Source: Phyllobacteriaceae bacterium UBA1059
GTDB lineage: Bacteria > Pseudomonadota > Alphaproteobacteria > Rhizobiales > Rhizobiaceae
DNA: 5,722 bases
Direction of reading: 5' to 3'
Assembly (NCBI GenBank): GCA_002316345.1
Contig: DCDI01000250.1
Span: forward strand, 7,423-13,144
Below, in pieces: positions 1-5,722 of the stretch (position 1 is the first letter of the stretch; every line of letters starts with the position of its first letter). A program made the position numbers and the translations under genes. A model generated the notes under the pieces. That model was not told where the DNA came from and did not search any database. It saw only the letters and a list, made by a program, of their open reading frames with translations.

Positions 1-1
1 C

Positions 2-502
2 GCTGTCGCGATCGAGCATTACCAGCCGAAAGTCGTTGTCAGCCTTGGCGACAGTTTCCACGATGGCTGGGGCTCCGAGCGCATGCCGGATCCTTTCCGC
101 GCGCAGCTTGCCGATCTGCAGAAGGGTCGCGACTGGTACTGGATCACCGGCAATCACGATCCCGATGCGCCAAAAGGTGTTTGCGGCGAGAGTGTCACCG
201 AAATTGCGCTGGCCGGCCTCATCTTCCGTCATGAACCGACGCTTGTCTCGATCGCGGGCGAGATCGCCGGCCATCTGCATCCCGGCGCGCGCATCGTCCA
301 GCGCGGTCGCTCCGTTCGCCGCCGCTGTTTTGCCGGTGACGGCCGCCGGCTGGTGATGCCGGCTTTTGGCGCCTTTACCGGCACGCTCAACGTGCTCGAC
401 CGTGCCTATCGTAACCTGTTCGACTGGTCCAGTTTTCGCGCTCACATGATGGGCGATGCACGCATCTACACGATCGCGCCGACCAATCTGCATCCGGGTT
501 GA
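2..502 (+). CDS. pdeM: Ligase-associated DNA damage response endonuclease PdeM, 3' part (N-terminus outside window)
   Basis: This is a metallophosphoesterase-fold protein, 166 residues visible. The frame is open from the left edge, so the ATG at 83 is internal and not the start. Motifs seen, numbered from the first visible residue: LGDSFHD (15-21) and GNHDP (50-54), both metal-binding calcineurin-type motifs; FRHEP (75-79); and GHLHP (90-94), the C-terminal metal-binding histidine motif. VRRRCFAGDGRRLVMPAFGA, about 106-125, is a conserved tail of the PdeM family. The first metal-binding motif (Asp-x-His type) and roughly 50-60 N-terminal residues would lie off the left edge. From family knowledge, PdeM is a cytoplasmic nuclease/phosphoesterase encoded beside the DEXH helicase Lhr, and often with an ATP-dependent DNA ligase and an exonuclease, in a presumed DNA repair pathway. 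The gene converges on the next one with a 46-nt gap. Family assignment is firm; the exact substrate is not shown by sequence. Confidence 0.93.
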   Translation, partial: AVAIEHYQPKVVVSLGDSFHDGWGSERMPDPFRAQLADLQKGRDWYWITGNHDPDAPKGVCGESVTEIALAGLIFRHEPTLVSIAGEIAGHLHPGARIVQRGRSVRRRCFAGDGRRLVMPAFGAFTGTLNVLDRAYRNLFDWSSFRAHMMGDARIYTIAPTNLHPG

Positions 503-548
503 TCAGCCGACGGCTTGTCGCGATTTAGCCGCTTACCCGAACGGGTCC

Positions 549-1361
549 TCAGTCCCGATTGAAGATCATGCGGCCGAGCCAGCCGGTAATGATCGCGAGG
601 GCGACGGCAAAGATGCCGTAAAACAGGCTGTATTCGTGTGCTGCCTGGAAGATCGACTGTTCCACGCCGGATTTCTGGATTGCAAGCTGCGCCGAGGTTT
701 CGCGGATAAACAATCCGTTCTTGAACAGGAAGGCGCGGGCGCGATGCGTGCCGATCGGCACATTGGGCGCGAGCTCCAGCGTGGCGCGGAACAGGTTGGG
801 CGACAGGAACTGCACGCCGCCAATCAGCTCGGAGTAAAGCCCGGTCACCTGCTTGCGCTCGCGCAAAGCTGCGGTGAACTCCTCGATCGTCTGCGGATCG
901 TCGTCGCGATCTTTCGGCTGCAGATACATATAGGCGCTGCCCAGCGAGAGCCTCCCATAGGTCGAGGGCTGCGCCATGTCCTGCAGCGCGCGGGTGGTCG
1001 AGACCGAATAGGAGATCGGCACGTTCACGAAGGTCTCGGACTGGGTGTTGATCCACATGCCGAGCACGCGATCCTTGCGGCGCACGACCACCGGGCGTGC
1101 CGGTCCTTCCAGGACGACGACCACATCATAACGGTTCTGACGCGCGATCTGCGGGTCGACGTCGTTCAAGGCACCGAAGATGGTGAGGTCGGTGCCGGAA
1201 AAGTCGGTGGTGATGGTGATGCGGTCGGTCGACAGGCCGATCTGGATCGACTCGTTGTATTGCGGCGCAGGCTGTTCGGCTTCGGGTTGCGGCTCGGTCT
1301 GCGCCAGCGCCGGTGCAAGCAGCGCCGACAGGATCAGGAAGGCTGAGATCACGCGCTTCAT
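549..1361 (-). CDS. TIGR02186 family protein (Alph_Pro_TM): secreted domain with C-terminal membrane anchor, function unknown
   Basis: This 270-residue protein matches the usual length of the TIGR02186/PF09608 family, which is restricted to Alphaproteobacteria. The N-terminus is a Sec signal peptide: MKR, a hydrophobic core at about 4-19, and a likely cut after ALA at residue 20. A short Gln/Pro/Glu-rich stretch (21-34) follows, then a beta-rich domain with TDRITITTDFSGTDLTIFGA (45-64) and a conserved-looking RRKDRVLGMWIN block (94-105). One membrane helix lies at about 244-262, followed by a short basic tail. I infer a periplasmic domain tethered to the inner membrane by its C-terminus. The ATG at 1361 is supported by the signal peptide and by GGGGAG 9 nt upstream. 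It starts 3 nt after the stop of the TauE/SafE gene, so the two are almost certainly co-transcribed and translationally coupled. I see no catalytic motif. A partner or accessory subunit of the exporter is inference from position. No frameshift is seen. Confidence 0.92.
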   Translation of the reverse strand: MKRVISAFLILSALLAPALAQTEPQPEAEQPAPQYNESIQIGLSTDRITITTDFSGTDLTIFGALNDVDPQIARQNRYDVVVVLEGPARPVVVRRKDRVLGMWINTQSETFVNVPISYSVSTTRALQDMAQPSTYGRLSLGSAYMYLQPKDRDDDPQTIEEFTAALRERKQVTGLYSELIGGVQFLSPNLFRATLELAPNVPIGTHRARAFLFKNGLFIRETSAQLAIQKSGVEQSIFQAAHEYSLFYGIFAVALAIITGWLGRMIFNRD

Positions 1362-1364
1362 CGC

Positions 1365-2285
1365 TCAGAACTCCCCGAGAGGCCCAAGCGAATACAGATT
1401 GTCCGGCTGGACGAAGAGGTCGAAGGCAAGCCGGAGTGCGACCGACACCACCATCAGTGCCAAGAGCAGGCGCAACTGTTCGCCACGCAGCTTCTGGCCA
1501 GCCTTTGCGCCATATTGCGCGCCCGCCACGCCGCCGATCATCAGCAGGAAAGCCAGCACGACATCCACGGTCTGGTTGGTGGCTGCATGGACGATGGTGG
1601 TGAAGGCGGCGGTAAAGATGATCTGGAACAGTGAGGTGCCGACAACGACGTTGGTCGGCACTTTCAGAAGATAGATCAGCGCCGGCACCATGATGAAGCC
1701 GCCGCCCACACCCATGATCGCCGCCAGAAAGCCGATGCCGGCGCCTAGAGCGAGAACCGGGATGACGCTGACGAACAGCTTGGAGGTGCGAAACCGCATC
1801 TTCAGCGGCAGCTTGTGGATCCAGTGATGCTGGCCGGCCCGCTTGAGCGACACCGCGCCGCCGCGCGATTTGCGCAGCGTGTTGACGCTTTCCACCAGCA
1901 TCAAGCCGCCGACCGCGCCTAGGAACACGACGTAAAGCAGCGAAATGAACAGGTCCAACTGGCCAAGCGCGCGCAGCCAGGCAAACACGACGATGCCCAG
2001 GCTGGAGCCCGCAATGCCACCAAGGAGCAGCACGAAGCCGAGCTTGAAATCGAGTGTGCGGCGCTTGAAGTGGGCCAGCGCGCCAGACATGGACGAAGCG
2101 ATGACCTGATTGGCGCCGGTCGCCACCGCGATGGCCGGAGGGATGTTATAGAAGATCAGCAGCGGCGTGATGAGAAAGCCGCCGCCCACGCCGAACAAAC
2201 CGGAAAGAAAACCGACGGCAGCACCCATAATCAGGACAACGAGGCCGTTGACCGACATTTCGGCTATGGGGAGATAGATGTTCAC
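1365..2285 (-). CDS. Sulfite exporter TauE/SafE family protein (inner-membrane anion transporter)
   Basis: This 306-residue, strongly hydrophobic protein has the internal duplication typical of the TauE/SafE family (PF01925). The hallmark glycine motif appears twice: FGVGGGFLITP at 31-41 and MGVGGGFIMVP at 191-201, each just after a membrane helix and each followed by a helix-rich half (first half about 12-131, second about 170-290). A basic cytoplasmic-type loop (about 136-169) joins the halves. The family exports sulfite, sulfonates or related organic anions; the substrate cannot be read from sequence. The start is a GTG at 2283-2285, giving MNIYLPIAEM. An in-frame TGA lies 18 nt further upstream and no other start codon lies between, so GTG or the internal ATG at residue 10 are the only nearby choices. 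The YLPIAE stretch is usual in rhizobial homologues, which favours GTG. The Shine-Dalgarno match before it is weak. It is coupled to the downstream TIGR02186 gene. Confidence 0.94.
   Translation of the reverse strand: MNIYLPIAEMSVNGLVVLIMGAAVGFLSGLFGVGGGFLITPLLIFYNIPPAIAVATGANQVIASSMSGALAHFKRRTLDFKLGFVLLLGGIAGSSLGIVVFAWLRALGQLDLFISLLYVVFLGAVGGLMLVESVNTLRKSRGGAVSLKRAGQHHWIHKLPLKMRFRTSKLFVSVIPVLALGAGIGFLAAIMGVGGGFIMVPALIYLLKVPTNVVVGTSLFQIIFTAAFTTIVHAATNQTVDVVLAFLLMIGGVAGAQYGAKAGQKLRGEQLRLLLALMVVSVALRLAFDLFVQPDNLYSLGPLGEF
1371..1376 (-). promoter_or_regulatory. Ribosome binding site of the TIGR02186 gene, inside the end of the exporter gene
   Basis: On the - strand this reads GGGGAG, 9 nt before the ATG at 1361. 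It lies within the last codons of the TauE/SafE gene, whose TGA stop (1365-1367) falls between the site and the start codon. Ribosomes finishing the exporter are therefore placed to reinitiate on the second gene. It supports the chosen start and translational coupling. Confidence 0.65.
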
Positions 2286-2431
2286 CCCGTCACACTCAGC
2301 TTCTCACCCGTTGAAATAGAAGCGGTCCCGGCAAAGCGGGACCGCAATTTCGTTCAACGCGAATATAGTGGATAAAGCAAGGCGCGATGTCCGTGTTGCG
2401 ACGTAGCTAGCCACGCGGACGTCGAAGACGC
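2286..2431. other. Intergenic region between podJ-like gene and TauE/SafE gene (146 nt)
   Basis: It contains a strong hairpin at 2322-2345 (listed separately) and, nearer podJ, a short imperfect dyad around GCTAGC at 2402-2415. I found no convincing sigma-70 promoter for the exporter gene. A TATATT hexamer occurs on the - strand at 2362-2367, but the sequence about 17 nt upstream of it (ACATCG) does not resemble a -35 box. Only 28 nt separate the T-rich run after the hairpin from the GTG start, and they hold just a weak purine-rich stretch (GAGAAGCTGAG) as a possible ribosome binding site. No small ORF with coding character is seen. Confidence 0.6.
2314..2345 (-). terminator. Putative intrinsic terminator of the podJ-like gene
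   Basis: Read on the - strand, the arms GCGGTCCCG and CGGGACCGC pair perfectly over 9 bp around a 6-nt loop (CTTTGC), followed directly by TTCTATTT. The stem starts 86 nt after the podJ stop codon. A GC-rich stem plus a T-rich run fits a Rho-independent terminator. The T run is interrupted, so termination may be partial. Flanking sequence can extend the pairing (GAAAT/ATTTC, or CGTTGAA/TTCAACG at 2309-2315 and 2353-2359). Confidence 0.7.
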
Positions 2432-5400
2432 TTACTTCTTCGCCAACAAGGCGCGCACCAGAGGCTCGTTGACCTCGCCGTCGGCCGTCAGCCCATTGGC
2501 CTTCTGGAAGGCGATGATCGCGGTCTTGGTCTTGCCACCCATCAGCCCGTCGGGCTGGCCGGCATCGAAGCCGTTCTTGTTCAGGATGAGCTGGATGTTG
2601 CGCACGGCCTGCTTCATGTCAATGCTGGCGGTGACGTCGTTGCTTTCCTGCCATTCCGGCGGAACGGCAACGTCGTTGGCAGCGGGATCGGCCGGCTTGG
2701 CACGCCACAACTCGGTATCGGCGCGAGCGCGGGTGAGTTCTTCGGGCTTCATGGCCTTGGAAACTTCGTCGCGCTTGGCTTCGGCATCCTTGTCGCCGGT
2801 CTTGGCGACCAAAGCGAACCATTTGTAGGACGCTTCGAGGTCCTGGGTCATGCCGACGCCCTTGGCGGCCAAGATGCCCAAATTGAACTGGCTGTCCTTG
2901 ATGCCGCGCTCGGCCGCTTCGGTGAACCAGCGCACCGCCGCCTTGTTGTCGGTCGTGCCGTCGGCACCCATGGCATAAAGCACGGCCAGATTGTGCATGG
3001 CGCTGGCGTTGCCCTGCGCGGCACTTTTCTCGTACAGCGCCTTGGCTTTGGTCAGGTCGCGTTCGACGCCGACGCCCTTTTCGTAGAAATTGCCGATGCG
3101 GTACTGGGCGGGCGCAAAGCCACGATCTGCGGCGCGCACATACCAGTCGGCGGCCGACTTCATGTCCGGTTCGCCGTTGCGGCCCTCCGCATAACGGGTG
3201 CCGATTTCGAAGAAAGCCTTGATGTCGCCGGCCTGTGCCGCTTCGCGCAGCGCGACGGGTCCGGCGTTGAGCGGTACGGAACCCACTTCGAGTGCGGAAG
3301 AGGCTTGAACATTCCCTTCCACCGTCGGGCGCACGACGGCTGAGGCAACCGGGTCCTGCGGCTGGGCCGAGGCGACAACCGCCGGCTCGGCTTCCCAGCC
3401 TTCGGACGCGGTTGTTTCGGGAGCGATCGGCTCGGGATCAGACGCTTCGCCTGTTCCCGGCTCTTGGGCCACTTCGGCTTCGAGTGGAGTTGTGGCCTGC
3501 GCTGGCTCGGATGCGGTGTCGGCAGGCGTCCGGCTTACGCTATTTGCAACACCGGGCAGCGCCTGTTCAGCAACAGGAGCGGGTTGTTCTGAAGCGGGCG
3601 TCGTCTGGCGGGCTGGTTCGGCAGCAACGGGTGCAGCCGGCGCCGCCGCGATCATCGGCGCAGCAGCTTCATTGCGGGCGGGTTCGTTGGAAGCGACGAA
3701 CAGCGAAGGCTCATCCGCGAGGAAAGCGCGCGTCAGCTGGAAACCGCCGACGCCCACCACCATCGCGGCAGTGGCCATCAGCACGGTCTTGCGACGCAGA
3801 CCGAGAATGCGGCCGATCTTGCCGCGCCCAGAAGCGTCCTCGGCATTGCTGCCGGTCTTCTTGCCGTTGGCTTCGGCTGCAGCGGCTTGAGCTGCGCGGC
3901 GTGCGGCGGCGATGAAGTCCGATTTCGCGGTTTCCGCCTCGTCCTTGGTGTCAGCCGGTCCGCGCTCGTCGCGCACCCGCTTCATGATGGCGTTGAGATC
4001 CGGCGCGCCGCTGCCGGGTTCAAGCGGCTGGTTGGCGATGCGTGGATCGAGCGGCTGGTCGAGCGACGGGAAATCCGGCTCTTCAACGATCGGCTTGGCG
4101 AGAACCGGCTGTTCGGTAATCTCCGGCTGCTTGTCCTTGCGGTTGCGCAAGGCGCGGGTGAAACCGCCGAGCTTCGAGGCAGGCTCCTGCGCGTCGTCGG
4201 TTTCGCTCGTGGGGTCGCCCGCCAAAGGCTTGTTCTGCGTATCGCGCTGGCCGAACGGCACTTCGGCTATGGAAAGATCGTCGAGCGCATAGGGATCGAA
4301 CGCGTCATCCGCGGCGATCGACGGCGCGTCCGCCACGATGGGCTTGGGCGCCGGTCGGGCCTGCTCGCTTTGCTCCATCATGCTCAAACGGTCGACGATC
4401 TTGATCAGCGTGTCATGGATCGCTTCGAACGTCTTGGAATTGCGCTCGTCGGACTGGCGCGTCAGCACTTCCAGCGAGCGCAACTCGCCCGACAGGCTGG
4501 CGACCGCCTGGCTGTCGCCTTCGCGTTCGGCGAGTTCACGCACGGCGTCGGCAGCGGCATTGCGCGCGGCTTCGATCAGCGCATCATGCTGGCCGGCAAT
4601 CGAGCGCTCGATCTGGTCGAAGCGCGGCGCGAAGTTCTCGAGTTCGGGCAGAACCCGTGGCGGATTGGATAAGCGCACGGAGAGTTCGGCAACCTGCGCT
4701 TCCAAACGGCCGATCACGGCTTCATCGACCGACGAGACCTGACGCGCGGACGTATCCAGCCGGGATGCGATGTCGCCCAAACGCAGTTCGAGTTCGCGGA
4801 TCGTAGCGGCTTCAGGGCCATAGGCAACGCGCTCGTCGAGCCGCGCAGCGAGTGCTGCAAAACGCTCATCCATGACCGACAGGATTTCGCCGCGATCGCT
4901 GGGCTTTTCGGCCTGAACGTCGAGACGCTGGACGATGGTGTCGAGGCGCGTTTCCATGTCGCGCAGCAGCTTGTTGCCCTGCTCGGTGGAATCGGCCTGA
5001 CGCCGGTCGAGCGCGTCCGACAAAACGGCGAAGCGGTGTTCCAGTCCATCGAAGATGGTGGACACATCGGGAACCGCCGGTTCCTTTTCCAGCCGCTCGG
5101 CAATCTGGCCAAGCTGCTGACCGAGACGCTCCACCGCTTTTTCTGGCAGGGCGGCGCGGGCCGCGAGCTCGTCGACGCGGGTAGAAAGGGCTGCAATCTG
5201 GCCAAGCACTTCATGCGCCGGGCGCTCGTCGATCAGTTCCTCGATCTGCGAGGCCAGCGAGGCCATGCGCGCTTCGATGCGCTGGAAGGGTGCCGGGTCG
5301 AAGCTTGAGTTGACGGGTGCGTGGCTGAGCGAAGCGGCGATGGCGCGCGAAATCTCGTCGAGACGCTCGGCGATCATCTCGAAGGTCTGTTCGCTTTGCG

Positions 5401-5722
5401 CATCCTGCTTGCGGGCAAAATGATCCAGCGCGCCGGCCAGCGTGCGCACCTTGTCTTCCAGGGTGCGGATGGACAGCGATTCCGGCAGAACGTCGACCGC
5501 GGCTGCGATCTGCTCCAGGCGGTGCGTCAGGGCATCGATGGCGGCATCGTCGCGTGGCTGCGGCGACTGGGCAGCGACGCGCTCTTCGAAGCGCGACATG
5601 CGGTCATCAAAGGCCTCCCAGCGATTGCCGACGGCGCGCAGCGTGTCTTCGCGGGCGAGCGCTCCGATCGCGTTCTTGACCTGATCGAGTTCGAGGCGAA
5701 GCAGGGAAACATTCTTGTCGTC
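2432..5722 (-). CDS. podJ: PodJ-like polar scaffold: coiled coil, one membrane helix, Sel1 repeats, peptidoglycan-binding domain (5' end outside window)
   Basis: The reading frame is open to the right edge; 1096 residues are visible, and the ATG at 5597-5599 is only an internal Met (residue 42), since coiled-coil sequence continues upstream of it. Order of parts, numbered from the window edge: heptad-rich coiled coil about 1-451, ending in FEAIHDTLIKIVDRL; acidic, Pro-rich linker about 452-575; MKRVRDER and an Ala-rich helix SDFIAAARRAAQAAAAEA (601-618); basic RGKIGRILGLRRK, then one membrane helix about 646-664; Ala/Pro/Glu-rich linker about 667-832; four Sel1 repeats 834-979; PG_binding_1 domain about 1035-1096, with DGLMGGKTKTAIIAFQKANG. 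The basic side before the helix puts the coiled coil in the cytoplasm and the C-terminus in the periplasm. This order matches Caulobacter and rhizobial PodJ, a polarity factor that recruits cell-cycle and pole proteins. The symbol rests on architecture; a generic Sel1/peptidoglycan-binding protein is the alternative. Coding status is certain. Confidence 0.9.
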   Translation of the reverse strand, partial: DDKNVSLLRLELDQVKNAIGALAREDTLRAVGNRWEAFDDRMSRFEERVAAQSPQPRDDAAIDALTHRLEQIAAAVDVLPESLSIRTLEDKVRTLAGALDHFARKQDAQSEQTFEMIAERLDEISRAIAASLSHAPVNSSFDPAPFQRIEARMASLASQIEELIDERPAHEVLGQIAALSTRVDELAARAALPEKAVERLGQQLGQIAERLEKEPAVPDVSTIFDGLEHRFAVLSDALDRRQADSTEQGNKLLRDMETRLDTIVQRLDVQAEKPSDRGEILSVMDERFAALAARLDERVAYGPEAATIRELELRLGDIASRLDTSARQVSSVDEAVIGRLEAQVAELSVRLSNPPRVLPELENFAPRFDQIERSIAGQHDALIEAARNAAADAVRELAEREGDSQAVASLSGELRSLEVLTRQSDERNSKTFEAIHDTLIKIVDRLSMMEQSEQARPAPKPIVADAPSIAADDAFDPYALDDLSIAEVPFGQRDTQNKPLAGDPTSETDDAQEPASKLGGFTRALRNRKDKQPEITEQPVLAKPIVEEPDFPSLDQPLDPRIANQPLEPGSGAPDLNAIMKRVRDERGPADTKDEAETAKSDFIAAARRAAQAAAAEANGKKTGSNAEDASGRGKIGRILGLRRKTVLMATAAMVVGVGGFQLTRAFLADEPSLFVASNEPARNEAAAPMIAAAPAAPVAAEPARQTTPASEQPAPVAEQALPGVANSVSRTPADTASEPAQATTPLEAEVAQEPGTGEASDPEPIAPETTASEGWEAEPAVVASAQPQDPVASAVVRPTVEGNVQASSALEVGSVPLNAGPVALREAAQAGDIKAFFEIGTRYAEGRNGEPDMKSAADWYVRAADRGFAPAQYRIGNFYEKGVGVERDLTKAKALYEKSAAQGNASAMHNLAVLYAMGADGTTDNKAAVRWFTEAAERGIKDSQFNLGILAAKGVGMTQDLEASYKWFALVAKTGDKDAEAKRDEVSKAMKPEELTRARADTELWRAKPADPAANDVAVPPEWQESNDVTASIDMKQAVRNIQLILNKNGFDAGQPDGLMGGKTKTAIIAFQKANGLTADGEVNEPLVRALLAKK
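2786..3223 (-). repeat. Four tandem Sel1 (TPR-like) repeats in the podJ-like protein
   Basis: Four units of 36-38 residues lie at visible residues 834-871, 872-907, 908-943 and 944-979. Each shows the Sel1 pattern of a small/aromatic helix, G-x-G or G-x-x-G turn, an acidic turn and A-x-x-W/Y-(F/Y)-x-x-A-A-x-x-G, for instance AQYRIGNFYEKGVGVERD and AVRWFTEAAERG. Sel1 repeats form an alpha-solenoid used for protein-protein contacts. Here they would sit in the periplasm between the linker and the peptidoglycan-binding domain. The last unit has a diverged end (FALVAKTGDKD), as expected for a terminal repeat. Confidence 0.9.
4370..5722 (-). repeat. Coding repeat region: about 14 degenerate coiled-coil units of the podJ-like protein
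   Basis: The cytoplasmic part of the podJ-like protein carries a recurring short core of the form R-L-x-x-I/L-x-x-R-L/V, for example METRLDTIVQRLD, LELRLGDIASRLD, MDERFAALAARLDERV and RLEAQVAELSVRLS. By hand count the cores begin near visible residues 8, 35, 62, 87, 117, 148, 173, 199, 226, 256, 284, 311, 339 and 364, about 27-28 residues or four heptads apart. The nucleotide sequences have diverged, so this is an ancient protein repeat, not a recent DNA duplication. Less regular helices continue to about residue 451. Confidence 0.6.

Noticed and set aside
83..85. ATG taken as the start of pdeM
   Set aside because: The essential metal-binding motif GDSFHD is encoded upstream of it in the same open frame, so it is an internal Met.
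535..546. ACCCGAACGGGT hairpin in the convergent gap between pdeM and the TIGR02186 gene, considered as a shared terminator
   Set aside because: The stem is only 4-5 bp with a very tight loop, and neither strand has a T-rich run after it. Too weak to call.
456..1346. Long + strand open frame (296 codons) antisense to the TIGR02186 gene
   Set aside because: It mirrors a real gene on the - strand that has a signal peptide, a family match and a ribosome binding site. The + frame product is rich in Arg, Gly, His and Asp with no recognisable domain, as expected for the reverse of a GC-rich gene.
2362..2390. Possible promoter for the exporter gene with TATATT as the -10 box on the - strand
   Set aside because: The hexamers at 17 and 18 nt upstream (ACATCG, GACATC) each match the -35 consensus at only one position.
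3292..4672. Several + strand open frames of 126-261 codons antisense to the podJ-like gene
   Set aside because: They lie wholly opposite a strongly supported coding frame with Sel1, membrane and coiled-coil features. Their products are low-complexity Arg/Ala/Ser-rich sequence without motifs.
5597..5599. ATG taken as the start of the podJ-like gene
   Set aside because: The same frame stays open to the window edge for another 41 codons and encodes coiled-coil sequence in step with the downstream repeats. The true start lies beyond the window.
1..5722. Mobile elements, CRISPR arrays, tRNA or rRNA genes, phage or defence systems
   Set aside because: Nearly all of the window is covered by four ordinary chromosomal genes. 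No transposase, repeat-spacer pattern, tRNA-like fold or foreign-looking base composition was seen.

Overview
The window looks like core chromosome of an alphaproteobacterium of the order Hyphomicrobiales (Rhizobiales), most like the Mesorhizobium/Agrobacterium side of that order. The DNA is GC-rich. One gene belongs to a protein family known essentially only from Alphaproteobacteria (TIGR02186 / Alph_Pro_TM). The largest gene has the build of the polar organizer PodJ of Caulobacter and the rhizobia. The genus is an inference from protein flavour, not from a marker gene.

Layout. The left edge (2-502, + strand) is the 3' part of pdeM, a metallophosphoesterase of the ligase-associated DNA-damage-response group. 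It converges, over a 46-nt gap, on three genes read leftward on the - strand. In transcription order these are a very large podJ-like gene (2432 to beyond the right edge, its 5' end missing), a TauE/SafE-family membrane exporter (1365-2285, GTG start), and a periplasmic, C-terminally anchored TIGR02186 protein (549-1361). The 146-nt gap between podJ and tauE holds a strong GC-rich hairpin followed by a T-rich run on the - strand, most simply the intrinsic terminator of podJ. The exporter and the TIGR02186 gene are only 3 nt apart, and the ribosome binding site of the second lies inside the first, so they form a tightly coupled pair.

How the genes work together. The podJ-like protein is predicted to span the inner membrane, with a long cytoplasmic coiled-coil region, one membrane helix, a Pro/Ala/Glu-rich periplasmic linker, four Sel1 repeats and a C-terminal peptidoglycan-binding domain. 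That suits a polarity scaffold tied to the cell wall. The TauE and TIGR02186 proteins probably act as an exporter and a periplasmic partner of unknown substrate. pdeM is a neighbour only, on the opposite strand, and normally follows the helicase gene lhr, which would lie to the left of this window.

There is no sign of mobile elements, CRISPR, phage genes, tRNA or rRNA. I found no convincing new system. The points most worth a second look are the roughly 27-28-residue periodicity of the coiled-coil region, the uncharacterised exporter pair, and the hairpin placed just before the exporter start. No stretch longer than 300 bases lacks a gene.
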